Part shown: positions 43,184-53,013 of the stretch, in pieces
Position numbering within the stretch: position 1 is the first letter of the stretch
Layout: each line of letters opens with the position of its first letter
DNA from: Nitrospiraceae bacterium
Lineage (GTDB): Bacteria; Nitrospirota; Thermodesulfovibrionia; Thermodesulfovibrionales; UBA1546
Length of the DNA: 64,000 nt
Reading direction: 5' to 3'
Assembly: GCA_021373015.1 (NCBI GenBank)
Contig: JAJFTJ010000002.1
Location: 1-64,000, forward strand
Made by a program: the position numbers and the translations under genes
The notes under the pieces: model-generated
The model's database searches: none
Told to the model about the DNA's origin: nothing
Seen by the model: only the letters and a program-made list of their open reading frames with translations

Positions 43184-44590
43184 TTATTTCCTGGCCAACC
43201 CGGTTTTCTTCGCAGCCTCGGCAACAGCAGAAGCCACGGCAGATACAACAGATTTATCAAAGGGATTCGGGATGATATAGTCTTCATGAAGTTCGTCGTC
43301 TTTTATGTTATTTGCAATTGCCTGAGCAGCAGCAAATTTGATTTCTTCATTTACACCGCGGGCTCTGACATCCAGGAGCCCCCTGAAGATTCCGGGATAA
43401 CCAAGCATGTTGTTGATCTGATTTGGATAATCAGAACGGCCTGTTGCAAGTATTCTCGCAATAGGGAGCGCTTCTTCAGGTGCGATTTCTGGTTCTGGGT
43501 TTGCAAGTGCAAATACAACAGGACCGTTTGCCATCAGGTTTATATCATCGACTGTTACAGTGTTTGGACCTGAGAGACCGATAAAAACATTCGCTCCTTT
43601 CATTGCATCTTTGAGCGCACCTTTGATTTTTCTCGGATTTGTTTTTTTTGATATAGACTCTTTGTATGGGTTCATGTTGATTGTTCTTCCGCCATAAATA
43701 GGCCCTGATTTATCACAAAGTATTATGTCATTTATTCCATATGACGACAGCATAATGGCATTTGCTATTCCAGCAGCTCCAGCACCCAGTATTACCACTC
43801 TGAAATTTTTGATATCTGTTTTAAAAAGTCTTGAAACATTAATTAATGCTGCAAGCACAACAACTGCAGTGCCATGTTGGTCATCATGAAATACTGGTAT
43901 ATTGCATGTCTCTCTCAGCTTTTTTTCGATCTCGAAACAGCGGGGTGCAGATATATCCTCAAGATTTATTCCGCCAAACGGAACTGTAATATTTTTAATA
44001 GTTGATATTATCTCATCTGTATTTTTTGTATTCAGTGCAATAGGGAAGGCATCGATATCAGCGAGCTCTTTGAATATCATTGCCTTGCCTTCCATCACAG
44101 GCATTGCCGCTTCAGGTCCAATATCGCCCAGCCCGAGCACTGCGGTGCCGTCTGTTATTATTGCAACACTGTTGCCTTTTATTGTGTAACGATATGCATG
44201 ATCCGGATTGTGGTTAATATCCATGCATATGCGTCCAACTCCGGGAGTATAAACTTTAGAAAGGTCGTTCCTGTCACGAATAGTAATTTTATTGTGTATC
44301 TCGATTTTGCCGCCCTCATGTGCAGAAAAGGTGCGGTCTTTGACCTGAATGACCTTTACACCGCTTATATTTTTTAAGGCTGCTACAATATCTTTTTCAT
44401 GTTCATCATCGCGGGCATTAACAGTGACATCCCTTATCATTTTTCCTTTTTCTACTCTTACGATATCAACTGAGCCGAGGTCTCCACCCACATTGCTTAT
44501 GGTTGAGGCAATACCAGCGAACATTCCAATGCGGTTTTCTATCTCTAGTCTTATTGTGATGCTGTAACTTGGACTTGGTGTTTTTATCAA
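43184..44590 (-). CDS. Malic enzyme with N-terminal ACT domain
   Basis: Oxidative decarboxylation of malate to pyruvate, 468 residues. Residues about 9-80 are an ACT domain (SITIRLEIENRIGMFAGIAS), usually an allosteric amino-acid sensor. Catalytic part: KVYTPGVGRIC, the Lys/Asp-containing FGGINLEDISAPRCFEIEKK, DDQHGTAVVVLAAL, and the nucleotide-binding VILGAGAAGIANA. NAD versus NADP preference is not clear. First gene before sdhCAB, suggesting linked malate-fumarate-succinate metabolism. Confidence 0.92.
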   Translation of the reverse strand: MIKTPSPSYSITIRLEIENRIGMFAGIASTISNVGGDLGSVDIVRVEKGKMIRDVTVNARDDEHEKDIVAALKNISGVKVIQVKDRTFSAHEGGKIEIHNKITIRDRNDLSKVYTPGVGRICMDINHNPDHAYRYTIKGNSVAIITDGTAVLGLGDIGPEAAMPVMEGKAMIFKELADIDAFPIALNTKNTDEIISTIKNITVPFGGINLEDISAPRCFEIEKKLRETCNIPVFHDDQHGTAVVVLAALINVSRLFKTDIKNFRVVILGAGAAGIANAIMLSSYGINDIILCDKSGPIYGGRTINMNPYKESISKKTNPRKIKGALKDAMKGANVFIGLSGPNTVTVDDINLMANGPVVFALANPEPEIAPEEALPIARILATGRSDYPNQINNMLGYPGIFRGLLDVRARGVNEEIKFAAAQAIANNIKDDELHEDYIIPNPFDKSVVSAVASAVAEAAKKTGLARK

Positions 44591-44619
44591 TTTTTGTTTT
44601 TCACTTCAGGTCATCCTTG

Positions 44620-45324
44620 CTACATCCCAAGGTATGCCTCTTTTATCTTAGGATTTTTTAATAAATCTTTGGAATCACCGGAAAGTGTAATTGCGCCCAC
44701 TTCCATTACATACGCTCTACTTGCCATTTCGAGCACCATTTGTACATCCTGTTCAACTATCAGAATACTTACTCCAGCCTTATTTATTTCAACAACTACG
44801 TTTATCAGAGATTCTACAACAGCCGGAGCAAGGCCCAAAGAGAATTCGTCTATAAGAAGCACTTTGGGTTTGCTCATCAATGCCCTTCCTATTGCGCACA
44901 TTTGCTGCTCACCGCCTGATAAATCGCCTGCAAGATGGTCCCTTCTGTCATGCAGACGAGGCAGAATCTGGAATATATAATCAATTCTTTTCTTTATATT
45001 ATCTCTTTTGCAGAATGCGCCCATCTCGAGATTTTCTTCTACGGTCATTCCTGCAAATAATCTTCTGCCTTCAGGAACAATGCTTATCCCGGATTTTACA
45101 ATTTTCTCTGAGGGGGCATTTTTAATGCTGTGGCCTTCCATTTTTACACTTCCACTCCAAGCCCAGTTTAGACTTACGACTGTGCGCATAAAGGTAGATT
45201 TCCCAGCGCCATTTGAACCGAGCAGAGCAACTATCTCGCCCTGATCAACATCCATGCTTATATCTCTTAATATTTGAAGGTCGCCATATCCTGTGTTTAA
45301 CCCTTTGATCTCAAGCAGTGCCAT
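44620..45324 (-). CDS. livF: Branched-chain amino-acid-type ABC transporter ATPase LivF
   Basis: ATPase of a LivFGHMK-type importer. Walker A LLGSNGAGKSTFMR, signature LSGGEQQMCAIGRALM, Walker B VLLIDEFSLGLAP (Phe in place of the usual Pro) and the switch His/Gln region IVEQDVQMV. I chose ATG 45324 (234 residues, MALLEIKGLNTGYG, GGGAG 8 nt upstream) rather than a longer frame from 45357, because LivF normally begins there. It overlaps livG by 14 nt. Confidence 0.92.
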   Translation of the reverse strand: MALLEIKGLNTGYGDLQILRDISMDVDQGEIVALLGSNGAGKSTFMRTVVSLNWAWSGSVKMEGHSIKNAPSEKIVKSGISIVPEGRRLFAGMTVEENLEMGAFCKRDNIKKRIDYIFQILPRLHDRRDHLAGDLSGGEQQMCAIGRALMSKPKVLLIDEFSLGLAPAVVESLINVVVEINKAGVSILIVEQDVQMVLEMASRAYVMEVGAITLSGDSKDLLKNPKIKEAYLGM

Positions 45325-46093
45325 GATGTTGTCTCCCAGCGTGATGAGCATGTTCATATTTGCTTCCGAGGTATGCCTCGATAACTGCTGGCTGTTTGAC
45401 TACCTCTTGCGGGTTGCCCTCGAATATTTTTCTACCAAGATGAAGAACAACAATCCTGTCTGAAATTCCCATGATAGCCTTCATGACATGTTCGATTACA
45501 ATCAATGTTATTCCTTTTTCCTTGAGTTTGAGTATCTCTGTCATCATATCTTCAAGCTCGCGGTTGTCAAGCCCGGCCATAACCTCGTCAAGAAGCAAAA
45601 GATCGGGATTCATCGCAAGCGCCCTTGCAACTTCAAGTTTCTTGCGCTGTGCAAGAGGAAGAGTTCGCGGATCTTTATTCCTGACTTTTGTAAGAGTCAC
45701 TATCTCCAGAGCTTCTTCAGCAGCTTCTCTTGCTTCATTTTTTGTTTTTGCTCCTCTTTTGCCGTAGAAAGCGCCGACCATAACATTTTCGAGTACGGAA
45801 AGCCCTCCAAAAGGTTTTACAACCTGGAATGTGCGGGCTATCCCCATTTTTGATATCTCGTAAGGTTTTAGATAATTTATCGTCTGGCCTTTATATATAA
45901 TAACTCCGCCTGTAATAGGTGTTAGCCTTGATATAAGATTCATGAATGTTGTTTTACCAGCGCCGTTAGGTCCGATTACTCCGACTATCTCGCCTTTTTT
46001 AACATCAAAGTTTACATCAATGAGGACTGAAAGTCCTCCGTAGCTTTTCGCTATATTCTTTGCTTCAAGTAATATCATGGACTCATCTTTCAT
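45311..46093 (-). CDS. livG: Branched-chain amino-acid-type ABC transporter ATPase LivG
   Basis: Second ATPase of the system, 260 residues. Walker A IGPNGAGKTTFMN, the LivG-specific RTFQVVKPFGGLSVLENVMVG segment, signature-like LPLAQRKKLEVARAL (LAQ in place of LSGG, as usual for LivG), and Walker B LLLLDEVMAGLD. A histidine-rich tail (YEHAHHAGRQHHG) is unusual. It overlaps livM by 4 nt. Confidence 0.92.
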   Translation of the reverse strand: MKDESMILLEAKNIAKSYGGLSVLIDVNFDVKKGEIVGVIGPNGAGKTTFMNLISRLTPITGGVIIYKGQTINYLKPYEISKMGIARTFQVVKPFGGLSVLENVMVGAFYGKRGAKTKNEAREAAEEALEIVTLTKVRNKDPRTLPLAQRKKLEVARALAMNPDLLLLDEVMAGLDNRELEDMMTEILKLKEKGITLIVIEHVMKAIMGISDRIVVLHLGRKIFEGNPQEVVKQPAVIEAYLGSKYEHAHHAGRQHHGTA

Positions 46094-47052
46094 AGACTGT
46101 TCTCTCGAAGATTGGTTAAGAGTTTTTTAAAGGAGAAGCCTCCCCTGAATGTCTCGAATATTCCTTTAGGTAAAAAAAGAATTATGAAGATAATCAAAAG
46201 TCCAAGTACCATTCCGTGGATGGCAATAAATTTGGACCATATGATCTCTGATATTAGTTCAAGAATGAACGCTCCAAATATTGGGCCGATAACTGTGCCG
46301 GCCCCGCCAAGCAGAATCATTGCAAACATTTTTACCGAATACGAGTTTACAAAGACTGTATTTGGGTCGATATAACTTAACCAATAGGCATATATACCGC
46401 CTGAAATTCCAACCAGACCTGCGCTGAGAGCCCATGCAAATGTCTTATATAAAGGTGTGTTTATTCCCATAACGCTTGCTGCGTCTTCATCAACCTTTAT
46501 TGCCCTGAGAGCATAGCCGAATTTTATTTTTGATATTATGAATGACACCAGAAGCGCAAAGACCATGCATGCCAGCATAGCGTAATAAAAGAATTTGTAG
46601 ATATGCGCCGGGTCCCCCTGCATTATGGGCAGTGTTAGCCCGAGTCCCCCGCCTGTCAACTCAGTCAAATTGTCAATAATTTCTCGTATTGTTTCCATTA
46701 CTCCGACTGTTGCTATTGCAAAGTAATGTCCTTTAAGTCTCAAAATTGGGATGCCAAGCAGTGTCGCAAGAATAATTCCTGATAGTGCACAGAATGGCAG
46801 AGTATAGAAAAAAGACATTCCGTATTTAGTCATGAGCACTCCAGTAACATATGCGCCTACGCCAAAAAATGCAATATTACCGAATGCCGGATATCCGGTG
46901 TAGCCTATGATTATATTGCTTCCTGTTGCTATTGCTCCGAATAAAAATGTCTGGGTTAAAACCCTGAGCCAGTATCCTGATATTATATAAGGCAGAACCA
47001 TAAGTATGGCAAAGAATATTATGAGAAGTATTATGTTTTTTTTAGTTTTCAA
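46090..47052 (-). CDS. livM: Branched-chain amino-acid-type ABC transporter permease LivM
   Basis: A 320-residue permease with about eight helices. GYTGYPAFGNIAFFGVGAYVTGVL is the LivM N-terminal signature, AIKVDEDAASVMGINTPLYK the cytoplasmic ATPase-contact loop and MILLGGAGTVIGPIFGAF the conserved end. It overlaps livH by 4 nt. Confidence 0.93.
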   Translation of the reverse strand: MKTKKNIILLIIFFAILMVLPYIISGYWLRVLTQTFLFGAIATGSNIIIGYTGYPAFGNIAFFGVGAYVTGVLMTKYGMSFFYTLPFCALSGIILATLLGIPILRLKGHYFAIATVGVMETIREIIDNLTELTGGGLGLTLPIMQGDPAHIYKFFYYAMLACMVFALLVSFIISKIKFGYALRAIKVDEDAASVMGINTPLYKTFAWALSAGLVGISGGIYAYWLSYIDPNTVFVNSYSVKMFAMILLGGAGTVIGPIFGAFILELISEIIWSKFIAIHGMVLGLLIIFIILFLPKGIFETFRGGFSFKKLLTNLRENSL

Positions 47053-47927
47053 TGTTTCACCTCTGCATAATACTTTCTGCCCATAAGTCCGGAAGGCTTA
47101 ACTATGAGAACAATTACCATCAGACCAAAGGCAATAGCATTTTTGTAGCTTTCGCCTATGAAATATGAGCTTGAAGTTTCAAGAACGCCGAGTAATAGTC
47201 CGCCTATCAGCGCGCCCTCGATTCTTCCAAGCCCTCCAAGTATGCTGACTATGAATGCCCTGAGGGTAAGGCCTCCTGCGATATTTGGAGAAAACGACTG
47301 CGTTAATGTGAGCAGTGTTCCACAGACTCCAGCGAGTCCTGATCCCAAGGCAAAAGTAAGAGCGTATATTTTTGCAGGGCTTATGCCGGTCATCATTGCT
47401 GCCTCAATATCAAGCGAGGTGGCTTTAATAGCTTTACCGCGCCATGTCTTGTCAAGAAAAATTCCCATTGAAACGCAGAGGATAACGCAAATCCCAAAAA
47501 CAGCAAGCCTGATATAGGGGATAACAATATCGCCCAGCATCAGACTATTGCCGGCATAAACCGGCGTTACTGATCTGAAATCAGCGGAGAAGAAAGTTGT
47601 CATAAAATTAACAAGAAATATTTCAAGCCCGAAGGTGAGAATAAGGAGCATTAATATCTGTGCTTTAACAATACGGTTCATCACATATCTCTGCAGCGCA
47701 TAACCGAATAAAAAAGTTGCGATGAAGCTGACAGGGATTGTGAGAAAAGGATCGATATGCCAGTTCTGGAACATATAAAAAGTAATATAGGCGCCAAGCA
47801 GCGCTATGGCGCCATGAGCTAGATTTAGTATATTTGTAACGCCCCAGACTAGCGAGAATCCGACTCCTATCAAGGCGTAAAATGCTCCTAAGAGCAGCCC
47901 GTTTACCAGAATCTGTACTATTGTCAT
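47049..47927 (-). CDS. livH: Branched-chain amino-acid-type ABC transporter permease LivH
   Basis: A 292-residue permease. LLGAFYALIGVGFSLVWGVT NILNLAHGA-type N-terminus, the ATKLDIEAA-like loop TSLDIEAAMMTGISPAKIYA, and LGGLGRIEGALIGGLLLGVLE are family features. Starts 7 nt after the binding-protein gene ends. Confidence 0.93.
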   Translation of the reverse strand: MTIVQILVNGLLLGAFYALIGVGFSLVWGVTNILNLAHGAIALLGAYITFYMFQNWHIDPFLTIPVSFIATFLFGYALQRYVMNRIVKAQILMLLILTFGLEIFLVNFMTTFFSADFRSVTPVYAGNSLMLGDIVIPYIRLAVFGICVILCVSMGIFLDKTWRGKAIKATSLDIEAAMMTGISPAKIYALTFALGSGLAGVCGTLLTLTQSFSPNIAGGLTLRAFIVSILGGLGRIEGALIGGLLLGVLETSSSYFIGESYKNAIAFGLMVIVLIVKPSGLMGRKYYAEVKH

Positions 47928-47934
47928 ATAATCC

Positions 47935-49131
47935 CTATTTCCACTGAGGCTTAGGGTAAACTACTTTTAATTCTGCTACATCTTCAGGATACACTGTTTT
48001 TTGTGTTCCTTTTTGTATCTGGATAACAGGCATTCCTTTTCCAATTACTTTTCCTGTTTTATCGAATTTTATTCTGCCGTAAAGCGTTTCTTCGTTAAAG
48101 TTGTAAAGCGCTTCTCTTATCTTATCTATGTCGTCTTTTGTCCCGGCTTTTTCTATCGCTCTTTGGAATATGACTCCTGCTGATGTTCCTCCTGCAGAAT
48201 GATAGTTAGGGTCTTCATTGTATTTTGCCTTGTATGCTTTTACAAATGCCTGATTACTTCCAAACACTTGATCTTTATATTTCAAAGTCTGTGTCCATTG
48301 CGCTGAACCTAAAACATATTCAGAGTCAGCTTTCAATGAATCTACAAAATCAGGAAGTGTTGGGCCGACTGAAAATGCGATCGCCTTTGGATTGACTTTA
48401 TAGTCTTTGGCTTGTTTTATGATGATTATTGTATCTTGAAAGTGTCCGCATCCCAAAATGATATCAGGTTTTTTAGCTTTGATCTGAACAATAACAGTAG
48501 AAAGGTCCTGCGTGCCTTTTGGGTAGTCCTGATAGAAAACAACTTTATATCCAAGTTTTTCAGCTGATACCTTTGCTCCCTGAGCAACCTGTGCGGAAAA
48601 CAGGTCGTTTGAATAAACAATTGCAACTGTCTGCGGTTTTGGATTCTTGTTCTTAAGCATTTCAAGAGTGTCGTTCATATAGTCTGTTGCAACAGTGTAA
48701 ATACCAAAAAGATTTTTGAATCCGCGTGAATAAAGTTTGTCAGCAGCGGCGCCGCCCTGAACCATCAATGCTCCATATTTCTCAGTTATAGCGCTTGTTG
48801 CGAATACTGATTCACTTCCGTACGGGCCGAGTATAAGTTTTATTTTATCTTCTGTTACAAGTTTCTCAACGAGCTTTGCTCCTCTATTAGGATCGCTTTC
48901 ATCATCGTAAATCTTGATATTTACTATGTAGGCTTTGCCATTAATCTTAATGCCGCCTTTTTTATTAACAGTCTCCTTCCAGAGTTCGTAACCATTTTTT
49001 ACAAGGTTACCTTCTTTTGCAAGCTTTCCAGTAAGAGATAGAGCTGCTCCAAACCAGATTTCATCAGCAGCGTAGGTTAAGACAGGGGCAAGTAAAAGGC
49101 ACAAGATAAAAATAATAGTTTTTCTAAACAT
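47935..49131 (-). CDS. livK: LivK-type periplasmic ligand-binding protein
   Basis: A 398-residue periplasmic binding protein of the type I (Leu/Ile/Val) fold. Signal peptide IIFILCLLLAPVLTYA. IWFGAALSLTGKLAKEGNLV at the start and IYDDESDPNRGAKLVEKLV are typical. The true ligand could be an amino acid, amide, urea or aromatic acid; nothing here decides. AGGAGG ribosome binding site. First gene of livKHMGF. Confidence 0.9.
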   Translation of the reverse strand: MFRKTIIFILCLLLAPVLTYAADEIWFGAALSLTGKLAKEGNLVKNGYELWKETVNKKGGIKINGKAYIVNIKIYDDESDPNRGAKLVEKLVTEDKIKLILGPYGSESVFATSAITEKYGALMVQGGAAADKLYSRGFKNLFGIYTVATDYMNDTLEMLKNKNPKPQTVAIVYSNDLFSAQVAQGAKVSAEKLGYKVVFYQDYPKGTQDLSTVIVQIKAKKPDIILGCGHFQDTIIIIKQAKDYKVNPKAIAFSVGPTLPDFVDSLKADSEYVLGSAQWTQTLKYKDQVFGSNQAFVKAYKAKYNEDPNYHSAGGTSAGVIFQRAIEKAGTKDDIDKIREALYNFNEETLYGRIKFDKTGKVIGKGMPVIQIQKGTQKTVYPEDVAELKVVYPKPQWK

Positions 49132-49231
49132 AGCAGCCTCCTATTTTTTACAGGTTAAGTTAACCTTTTGTGGAAACTCTAAATCTATTTAAAACTCAGT
49201 CTTAAAGTCAAGAAAAAAGCAGCCGATAAAT

Positions 49232-50773
49232 TTATTCCCACTCGATCGTGCCTGGCGGCTTTGAGGTTATATCGTAAACAATCCTGTTTACTCCCTTCAC
49301 CTCATTTATTATTCTATTTGAAATTTTTCCCAATACATCATATGGCATTTTTGCCCAGTCAGCAGTCATACCGTCAAGACTTGTAACTGCCCTCACTGCT
49401 ATGACATTGTCATAGGTTCTTTCGTCTCCCATGACTCCGACGCTTTTTACAGGAAGAAGCACTGCAAATGCCTGCCATATCTTGTTGTAAAGTCCTGCTT
49501 TTTTAATCTCCTCAAGCACAATCACATCTGCTTTTCTCAAGAGGTTCAATCTTTCTTTTGTCACATCGCTGATGCATCTTATTGCAAGGCCGGGTCCAGG
49601 GAACGGCTGTCTGTTTATTATTTCATCAGGCATACCAAGCTCGCGGCCAAGCAGTCTGACCTCATCTTTGAATAGTTCTCTCAAGGGCTCGATCAGCTTT
49701 AACTTCATCTTTTTTAAAAGTCCGCCGACATTGTGATGGCTCTTGATTGTTGCTGAAGGGCCTTTGAATGAGACGCTCTCTATAACATCAGGATAGAGAG
49801 TTCCCTGCGCAAGGAAACCAGCATTTTTTATTTTTAAAGCCTCTGCTTCAAATACTCTTATAAATGTATTGCCGATGATCTTTCTTTTTCTCTCAGGGTC
49901 TTTGACGCCTTTGAGTTTATCAAGAAATCTTTTTGATGCGTCAACACAGCGTATTTTCATATGAAAATTTTTTCTGAGCATCTCTTCGACTTTTTTTGCC
50001 TCGCCTTCTCTCAGAACGCCGTTATCAACGAATATGCATGTGAGCGCATCTCCTATTGCCTCGTGCACGAGCACTGCTGTTACTGATGAATCAACTCCGC
50101 CGCTTATTCCGCAAACAACCCTCTGATTTCCGACTTTTTCTTGTATCTCTTTTTTTGCTGTTTCTATAAAGGACTTCATTGTCCATGTAGAATTGCAGTT
50201 GCAGATCTCAAAGATAAAATTCTTTAGAATCGCACTTCCTTTTTCTGTGTGCGCTACTTCAGGATGGAATTGAAGCGCATAAAAATGTTTTTTTCTGTCT
50301 GCCATTGCAGCAACAGGAGAGTTTTCTGTATGCGCAATCGGGATAAAGCCATCGGGATATTTTTCTATCCTGTCTCCATGACTCATCCATACAATAGTGC
50401 GGATTTCGGAAATGTTTTTAAACAAATCTGAATCATCGTCAATAAAGATTTCTGCTCTGCCGTATTCTCTTTTTAAAGCCTTTGCAACTTGTCCTCCAAG
50501 CATGTGTGCCATGAGCTGCATGCCATAGCATATCCCGAGCATTGGGATGCCAAGTTTGAATATCCTCGAATCAGGAATAGGAGCTTTTTTGTCGTATACA
50601 CTCGAAGGCCCGCCTGAAAGGATGATGCCTTTTGCATTGAAATTCCTTATTTTTTCAAAAGGCGCATTATATGGAAATATCTCGGAATAAACATTTTTTT
50701 CCCTGACCCTCCGCGCAATGAGCTGGGTGTACTGAGAGCCAAAATCCAGAACCAGAATTTTATCTTCTTGCAT
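49232..50773 (-). CDS. guaA: GMP synthase (glutamine-hydrolysing)
   Basis: Converts XMP to GMP, 513 residues. Class I glutaminase domain: [12 protein letters not shown], the nucleophile Cys in [13 protein letters not shown], and [13 protein letters not shown]-pyrophosphatase domain: PP-loop [18 protein letters not shown]. The C-terminus [11 protein letters not shown] is diagnostic. There is no ribosome binding site; TATAAT (reverse strand, 50787-50782) would start transcription 1-2 nt before the ATG. Confidence 0.97.
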   Translation of the reverse strand: MQEDKILVLDFGSQYTQLIARRVREKNVYSEIFPYNAPFEKIRNFNAKGIILSGGPSSVYDKKAPIPDSRIFKLGIPMLGICYGMQLMAHMLGGQVAKALKREYGRAEIFIDDDSDLFKNISEIRTIVWMSHGDRIEKYPDGFIPIAHTENSPVAAMADRKKHFYALQFHPEVAHTEKGSAILKNFIFEICNCNSTWTMKSFIETAKKEIQEKVGNQRVVCGISGGVDSSVTAVLVHEAIGDALTCIFVDNGVLREGEAKKVEEMLRKNFHMKIRCVDASKRFLDKLKGVKDPERKRKIIGNTFIRVFEAEALKIKNAGFLAQGTLYPDVIESVSFKGPSATIKSHHNVGGLLKKMKLKLIEPLRELFKDEVRLLGRELGMPDEIINRQPFPGPGLAIRCISDVTKERLNLLRKADVIVLEEIKKAGLYNKIWQAFAVLLPVKSVGVMGDERTYDNVIAVRAVTSLDGMTADWAKMPYDVLGKISNRIINEVKGVNRIVYDITSKPPGTIEWE

Positions 50774-50880
50774 GGTTATTAATTATAAAAGATTAAGTGG
50801 AGAAATGTCTAAGGGAGAGATAACTGTAGTTTGTCAAAGAATTTGCATAAATTTCTTGCTTCAGAAACTAAATTTGTTTA

Positions 50881-51105
50881 TTAAGCGATTTTTCGCATCA
50901 ATTTATTATCAAGCTCAAGTTCATAAGAGAGAATTGTTTTGATATTCATCTTTCTAGAAGCATTAAGAATTTCTATGCCTACTATCTTATTTTCGCACGT
51001 TGTGTCTAAATTAACGCACTCTGAAATTTCAATTACACCTTTAGGTTTTTGATTGCCTAATTTAATATATACGGCATCAACCTTATTGTCGTAATGTACT
51101 CTCAT
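50881..51105 (-). CDS. DUF2283 family protein
   Basis: A 74-residue protein of family DUF2283: YDNKVDAVYIKLGN and IVGIEILNASRKMN fit the family pattern, which is often found near toxin-antitoxin or mobile genes but has no proven function. It overlaps the upstream membrane-protein gene by 4 nt. The two genes are more AT-rich than their neighbours. Confidence 0.75.
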   Translation of the reverse strand: MRVHYDNKVDAVYIKLGNQKPKGVIEISECVNLDTTCENKIVGIEILNASRKMNIKTILSYELELDNKLMRKIA

Positions 51106-51572
51106 TTATTCCTCTCTTTTTTAGCGGATAGTTTGTTATTACTGTCATTTCTTTGTACTAACTTCTTGTACGTTATAATGCCTAAATAAATCGCTAGTCC
51201 AGCACATAACGCGTATATAACATAACCTATCCAATCTGGCAACATTACCTTTATTGCAAGAAAAACTATTAGACCAGAAAGTAGGGAAAAAGTAAATATA
51301 ACAACCATAAATGAAACAATAGTTATAACAATTTTTTTAGGTAATAGTTTTAATTCTTTGTGTAATAGATCAAGTGGTTGACCACGTCTTATTTTCCAGA
51401 AAAATAATGTAAGGTATAAGAAAACTCCCATACCCAAAAAAGAAACTGGGAATATCCATATGCCAATAGTTGTTGGAGGATGACCACTACAAGAAACAAT
51501 TAAAACACTAAAACAGAGGATACTTAGTACTAATGATAATAATGCAAGTATTATATAAATAACAATTCTCAT
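51102..51572 (-). CDS. Hypothetical membrane protein
   Basis: A 156-residue protein with four hydrophobic segments (IYIILALLSLVLSILCFSVLI, GIWIFPVSFLGMGVFLYLTLF, KIVITIVSFMVVIFTFSLLSG, WIGYVIYALCAGLAIYLGII). No family recognised. It overlaps DUF2283 by 4 nt. The 185-nt gap to nikR holds the nikR promoter and operator. Confidence 0.6.
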   Translation of the reverse strand: MRIVIYIILALLSLVLSILCFSVLIVSCSGHPPTTIGIWIFPVSFLGMGVFLYLTLFFWKIRRGQPLDLLHKELKLLPKKIVITIVSFMVVIFTFSLLSGLIVFLAIKVMLPDWIGYVIYALCAGLAIYLGIITYKKLVQRNDSNNKLSAKKERNK

Positions 51573-51707
51573 TTAATTTTAAAATATGTCTTAACCGACA
51601 ATATTTGTTAGTAGCTTATACATGACCCTCTTTATAGTTTCCTGCATTATATAAATGTGCCTCTGCGCTGTCAAGGACAGCGAGACTAAAATTTTACAAT
51701 TTCACTC

Positions 51708-51736
51708 TTGACAAACCCTTACTGACTCTGTAACAC
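51708..51736 (+). promoter_or_regulatory. nikR promoter
   Basis: TTGACA at 51708-51713 and a weak -10 TAACAC at 51731-51736, 17 bp apart. The -10 element lies within the first GTAACAC half-site, so a bound repressor would block it. Confidence 0.5.
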
Positions 51737-51756
51737 TAAATTATAGAAAGTAACAC
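51730..51756 (+). promoter_or_regulatory. Candidate NikR operator: GTAACAC direct repeat
   Basis: GTAACAC occurs at 51730-51736 and again at 51750-51756, 20 bp apart (two helical turns), just before the nikR ATG. A weaker pair with the same spacing lies before the next gene. Half-sites of the GTGTTAC/GTAACAC kind have been predicted for NikR outside enterobacteria, normally as inverted repeats; here they are direct. Confidence 0.55.
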
Positions 51757-51757
51757 T

Positions 51758-52174
51758 ATGGCCATAACAAGATTCGGCATATCACTCGACGACACGCTCC
51801 TTGCGGAGTTTGACAGGCTTATTGCGAAAAAAGGCTATGCAAACAGGAGCGAGGCGATACGCGACCTTATCCGCGACAACATAGTAAAACAAGAATGGGA
51901 AGCTGGAGACAAAGAGGCGGTGGGCACAATAACAATCGTTTACTCCCATCATACAAGAGAGCTCGCAGATACACTCACTGACATTCAGCATGAATATCAC
52001 GCCTCTATAGTTTCGGCAATGCATGTTCATCTTGATGCGCATAACTGTCTTGAGGCGCTTGTTGTGAGAGGAAGAGGGAAAGACATAAAAAAAATTGCTG
52101 ACAGATTGATAGGCACAAAAGGGGTAAAGCACGGAAAGCTTATCGCAACAACAACAGGAAAGCATCTGAAATAA
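51758..52174 (+). CDS. nikR: Nickel-responsive regulator NikR
   Basis: A 138-residue ribbon-helix-helix regulator. The N-terminal DNA-binding domain ([18 protein letters not shown]) is followed by an ACT-like metal domain. All four high-affinity nickel ligands are present: His78, His89, His91 and Cys97 ([20 protein letters not shown]), equivalent to His76, His87, His89 and Cys95 of E. coli. It stands at the head of a nickel-uptake cluster, and probably represses it and itself when nickel is plentiful. Confidence 0.95.
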   Translation: MAITRFGISLDDTLLAEFDRLIAKKGYANRSEAIRDLIRDNIVKQEWEAGDKEAVGTITIVYSHHTRELADTLTDIQHEYHASIVSAMHVHLDAHNCLEALVVRGRGKDIKKIADRLIGTKGVKHGKLIATTTGKHLK

Positions 52175-52188
52175 TTTTTTTCCTGCTG

Positions 52189-52215
52189 GTAGCACGATAT
52201 TGTAATTTGTAACAT
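52189..52215 (+). promoter_or_regulatory. Second candidate NikR half-site pair (degenerate)
   Basis: GTAGCAC at 52189-52195 and GTAACAT at 52209-52215 each differ by one base from GTAACAC and have exactly the same 20-bp spacing as the pair before nikR. They lie in the 56-nt gap between nikR and the outer-membrane protein gene. Confidence 0.4.
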
Positions 52216-52230
52216 GAATAAGGAGGTTTC

Positions 52231-53001
52231 ATGTTTTTTCTCAGGGTTGCACAAGTTTTGGCCTGCTTCACAATGATGCTGAGTTTTACATCTCGTGCTT
52301 TTGCTTTATATCCATTGGTTACAGATGATACGGGTGTCCAGGGGAAGGGGAATACGCAGGTTGAATTTTGCTCGGAGTATTCAAAGAAAGAAGAGGATGG
52401 AGTTAAGGAAAAGAGCTTCGCATTATCAACAACAATCGCATACGGATTAAATAACAGTATGGATTTGATAATTGGAGTGCCTTTTCAGAATATCAGAACA
52501 AAAACATCTGATTCTGTATCTTCAGAGGACGGGCTTTTAGATATTTTACTGGAACTCAAGTGGAAGTTTCATGATAAAGATGGTTTGAGTTTTGCGCTTA
52601 AACCGAGCATCACGCTTCCTTCTGGAGATAAAAAGCGGGGGCTTGGAAATGGAAGAGCAACATATGGGATATATTTCATTACTACAAAAGAGATTGATCC
52701 TCTGGCTTTTCATTTTAATTTGCAGTATAAAAAGAATGAGAACAAGACAGACAGCAAACTGGATATATGGAATGCCTCAATTGGATCAGAGTATAGAGCA
52801 ACGGAAAAGCTGAAGTTTTGCGCTGATGCCGGAGTAAGCACTAACGAGAGCAAAGATTCAACAAAGGCTGTCTCATATGTTTTAGGAGGGCTTATCTATT
52901 CCATATTAAAGGATATGGATATTGAGACGGGATATAAACACGGCTTGACCAAGCCTGCAGACGACAGAGCATTCTTAGCAGGCATCACATACAGGTTTTA
53001 A
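52231..53001 (+). CDS. Outer-membrane beta-barrel protein in the nickel cluster
   Basis: A 256-residue protein with a Sec signal (VLACFTMMLSFTSRAFA). The mature part alternates hydrophobic and polar residues and ends GITYRF, with the terminal phenylalanine recognised by the Bam machinery. It resembles the MetA-pathway-of-phenol-degradation/transporter-like barrel group rather than a TonB-dependent receptor. It is placed between nikR and nikMN (13 nt to the latter), so a role as a nickel-permeable outer-membrane channel is a reasonable inference. AAGGAGG ribosome binding site. Confidence 0.75.
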   Translation: MFFLRVAQVLACFTMMLSFTSRAFALYPLVTDDTGVQGKGNTQVEFCSEYSKKEEDGVKEKSFALSTTIAYGLNNSMDLIIGVPFQNIRTKTSDSVSSEDGLLDILLELKWKFHDKDGLSFALKPSITLPSGDKKRGLGNGRATYGIYFITTKEIDPLAFHFNLQYKKNENKTDSKLDIWNASIGSEYRATEKLKFCADAGVSTNESKDSTKAVSYVLGGLIYSILKDMDIETGYKHGLTKPADDRAFLAGITYRF

Positions 53002-53013
53002 GGAGGTTTAATC

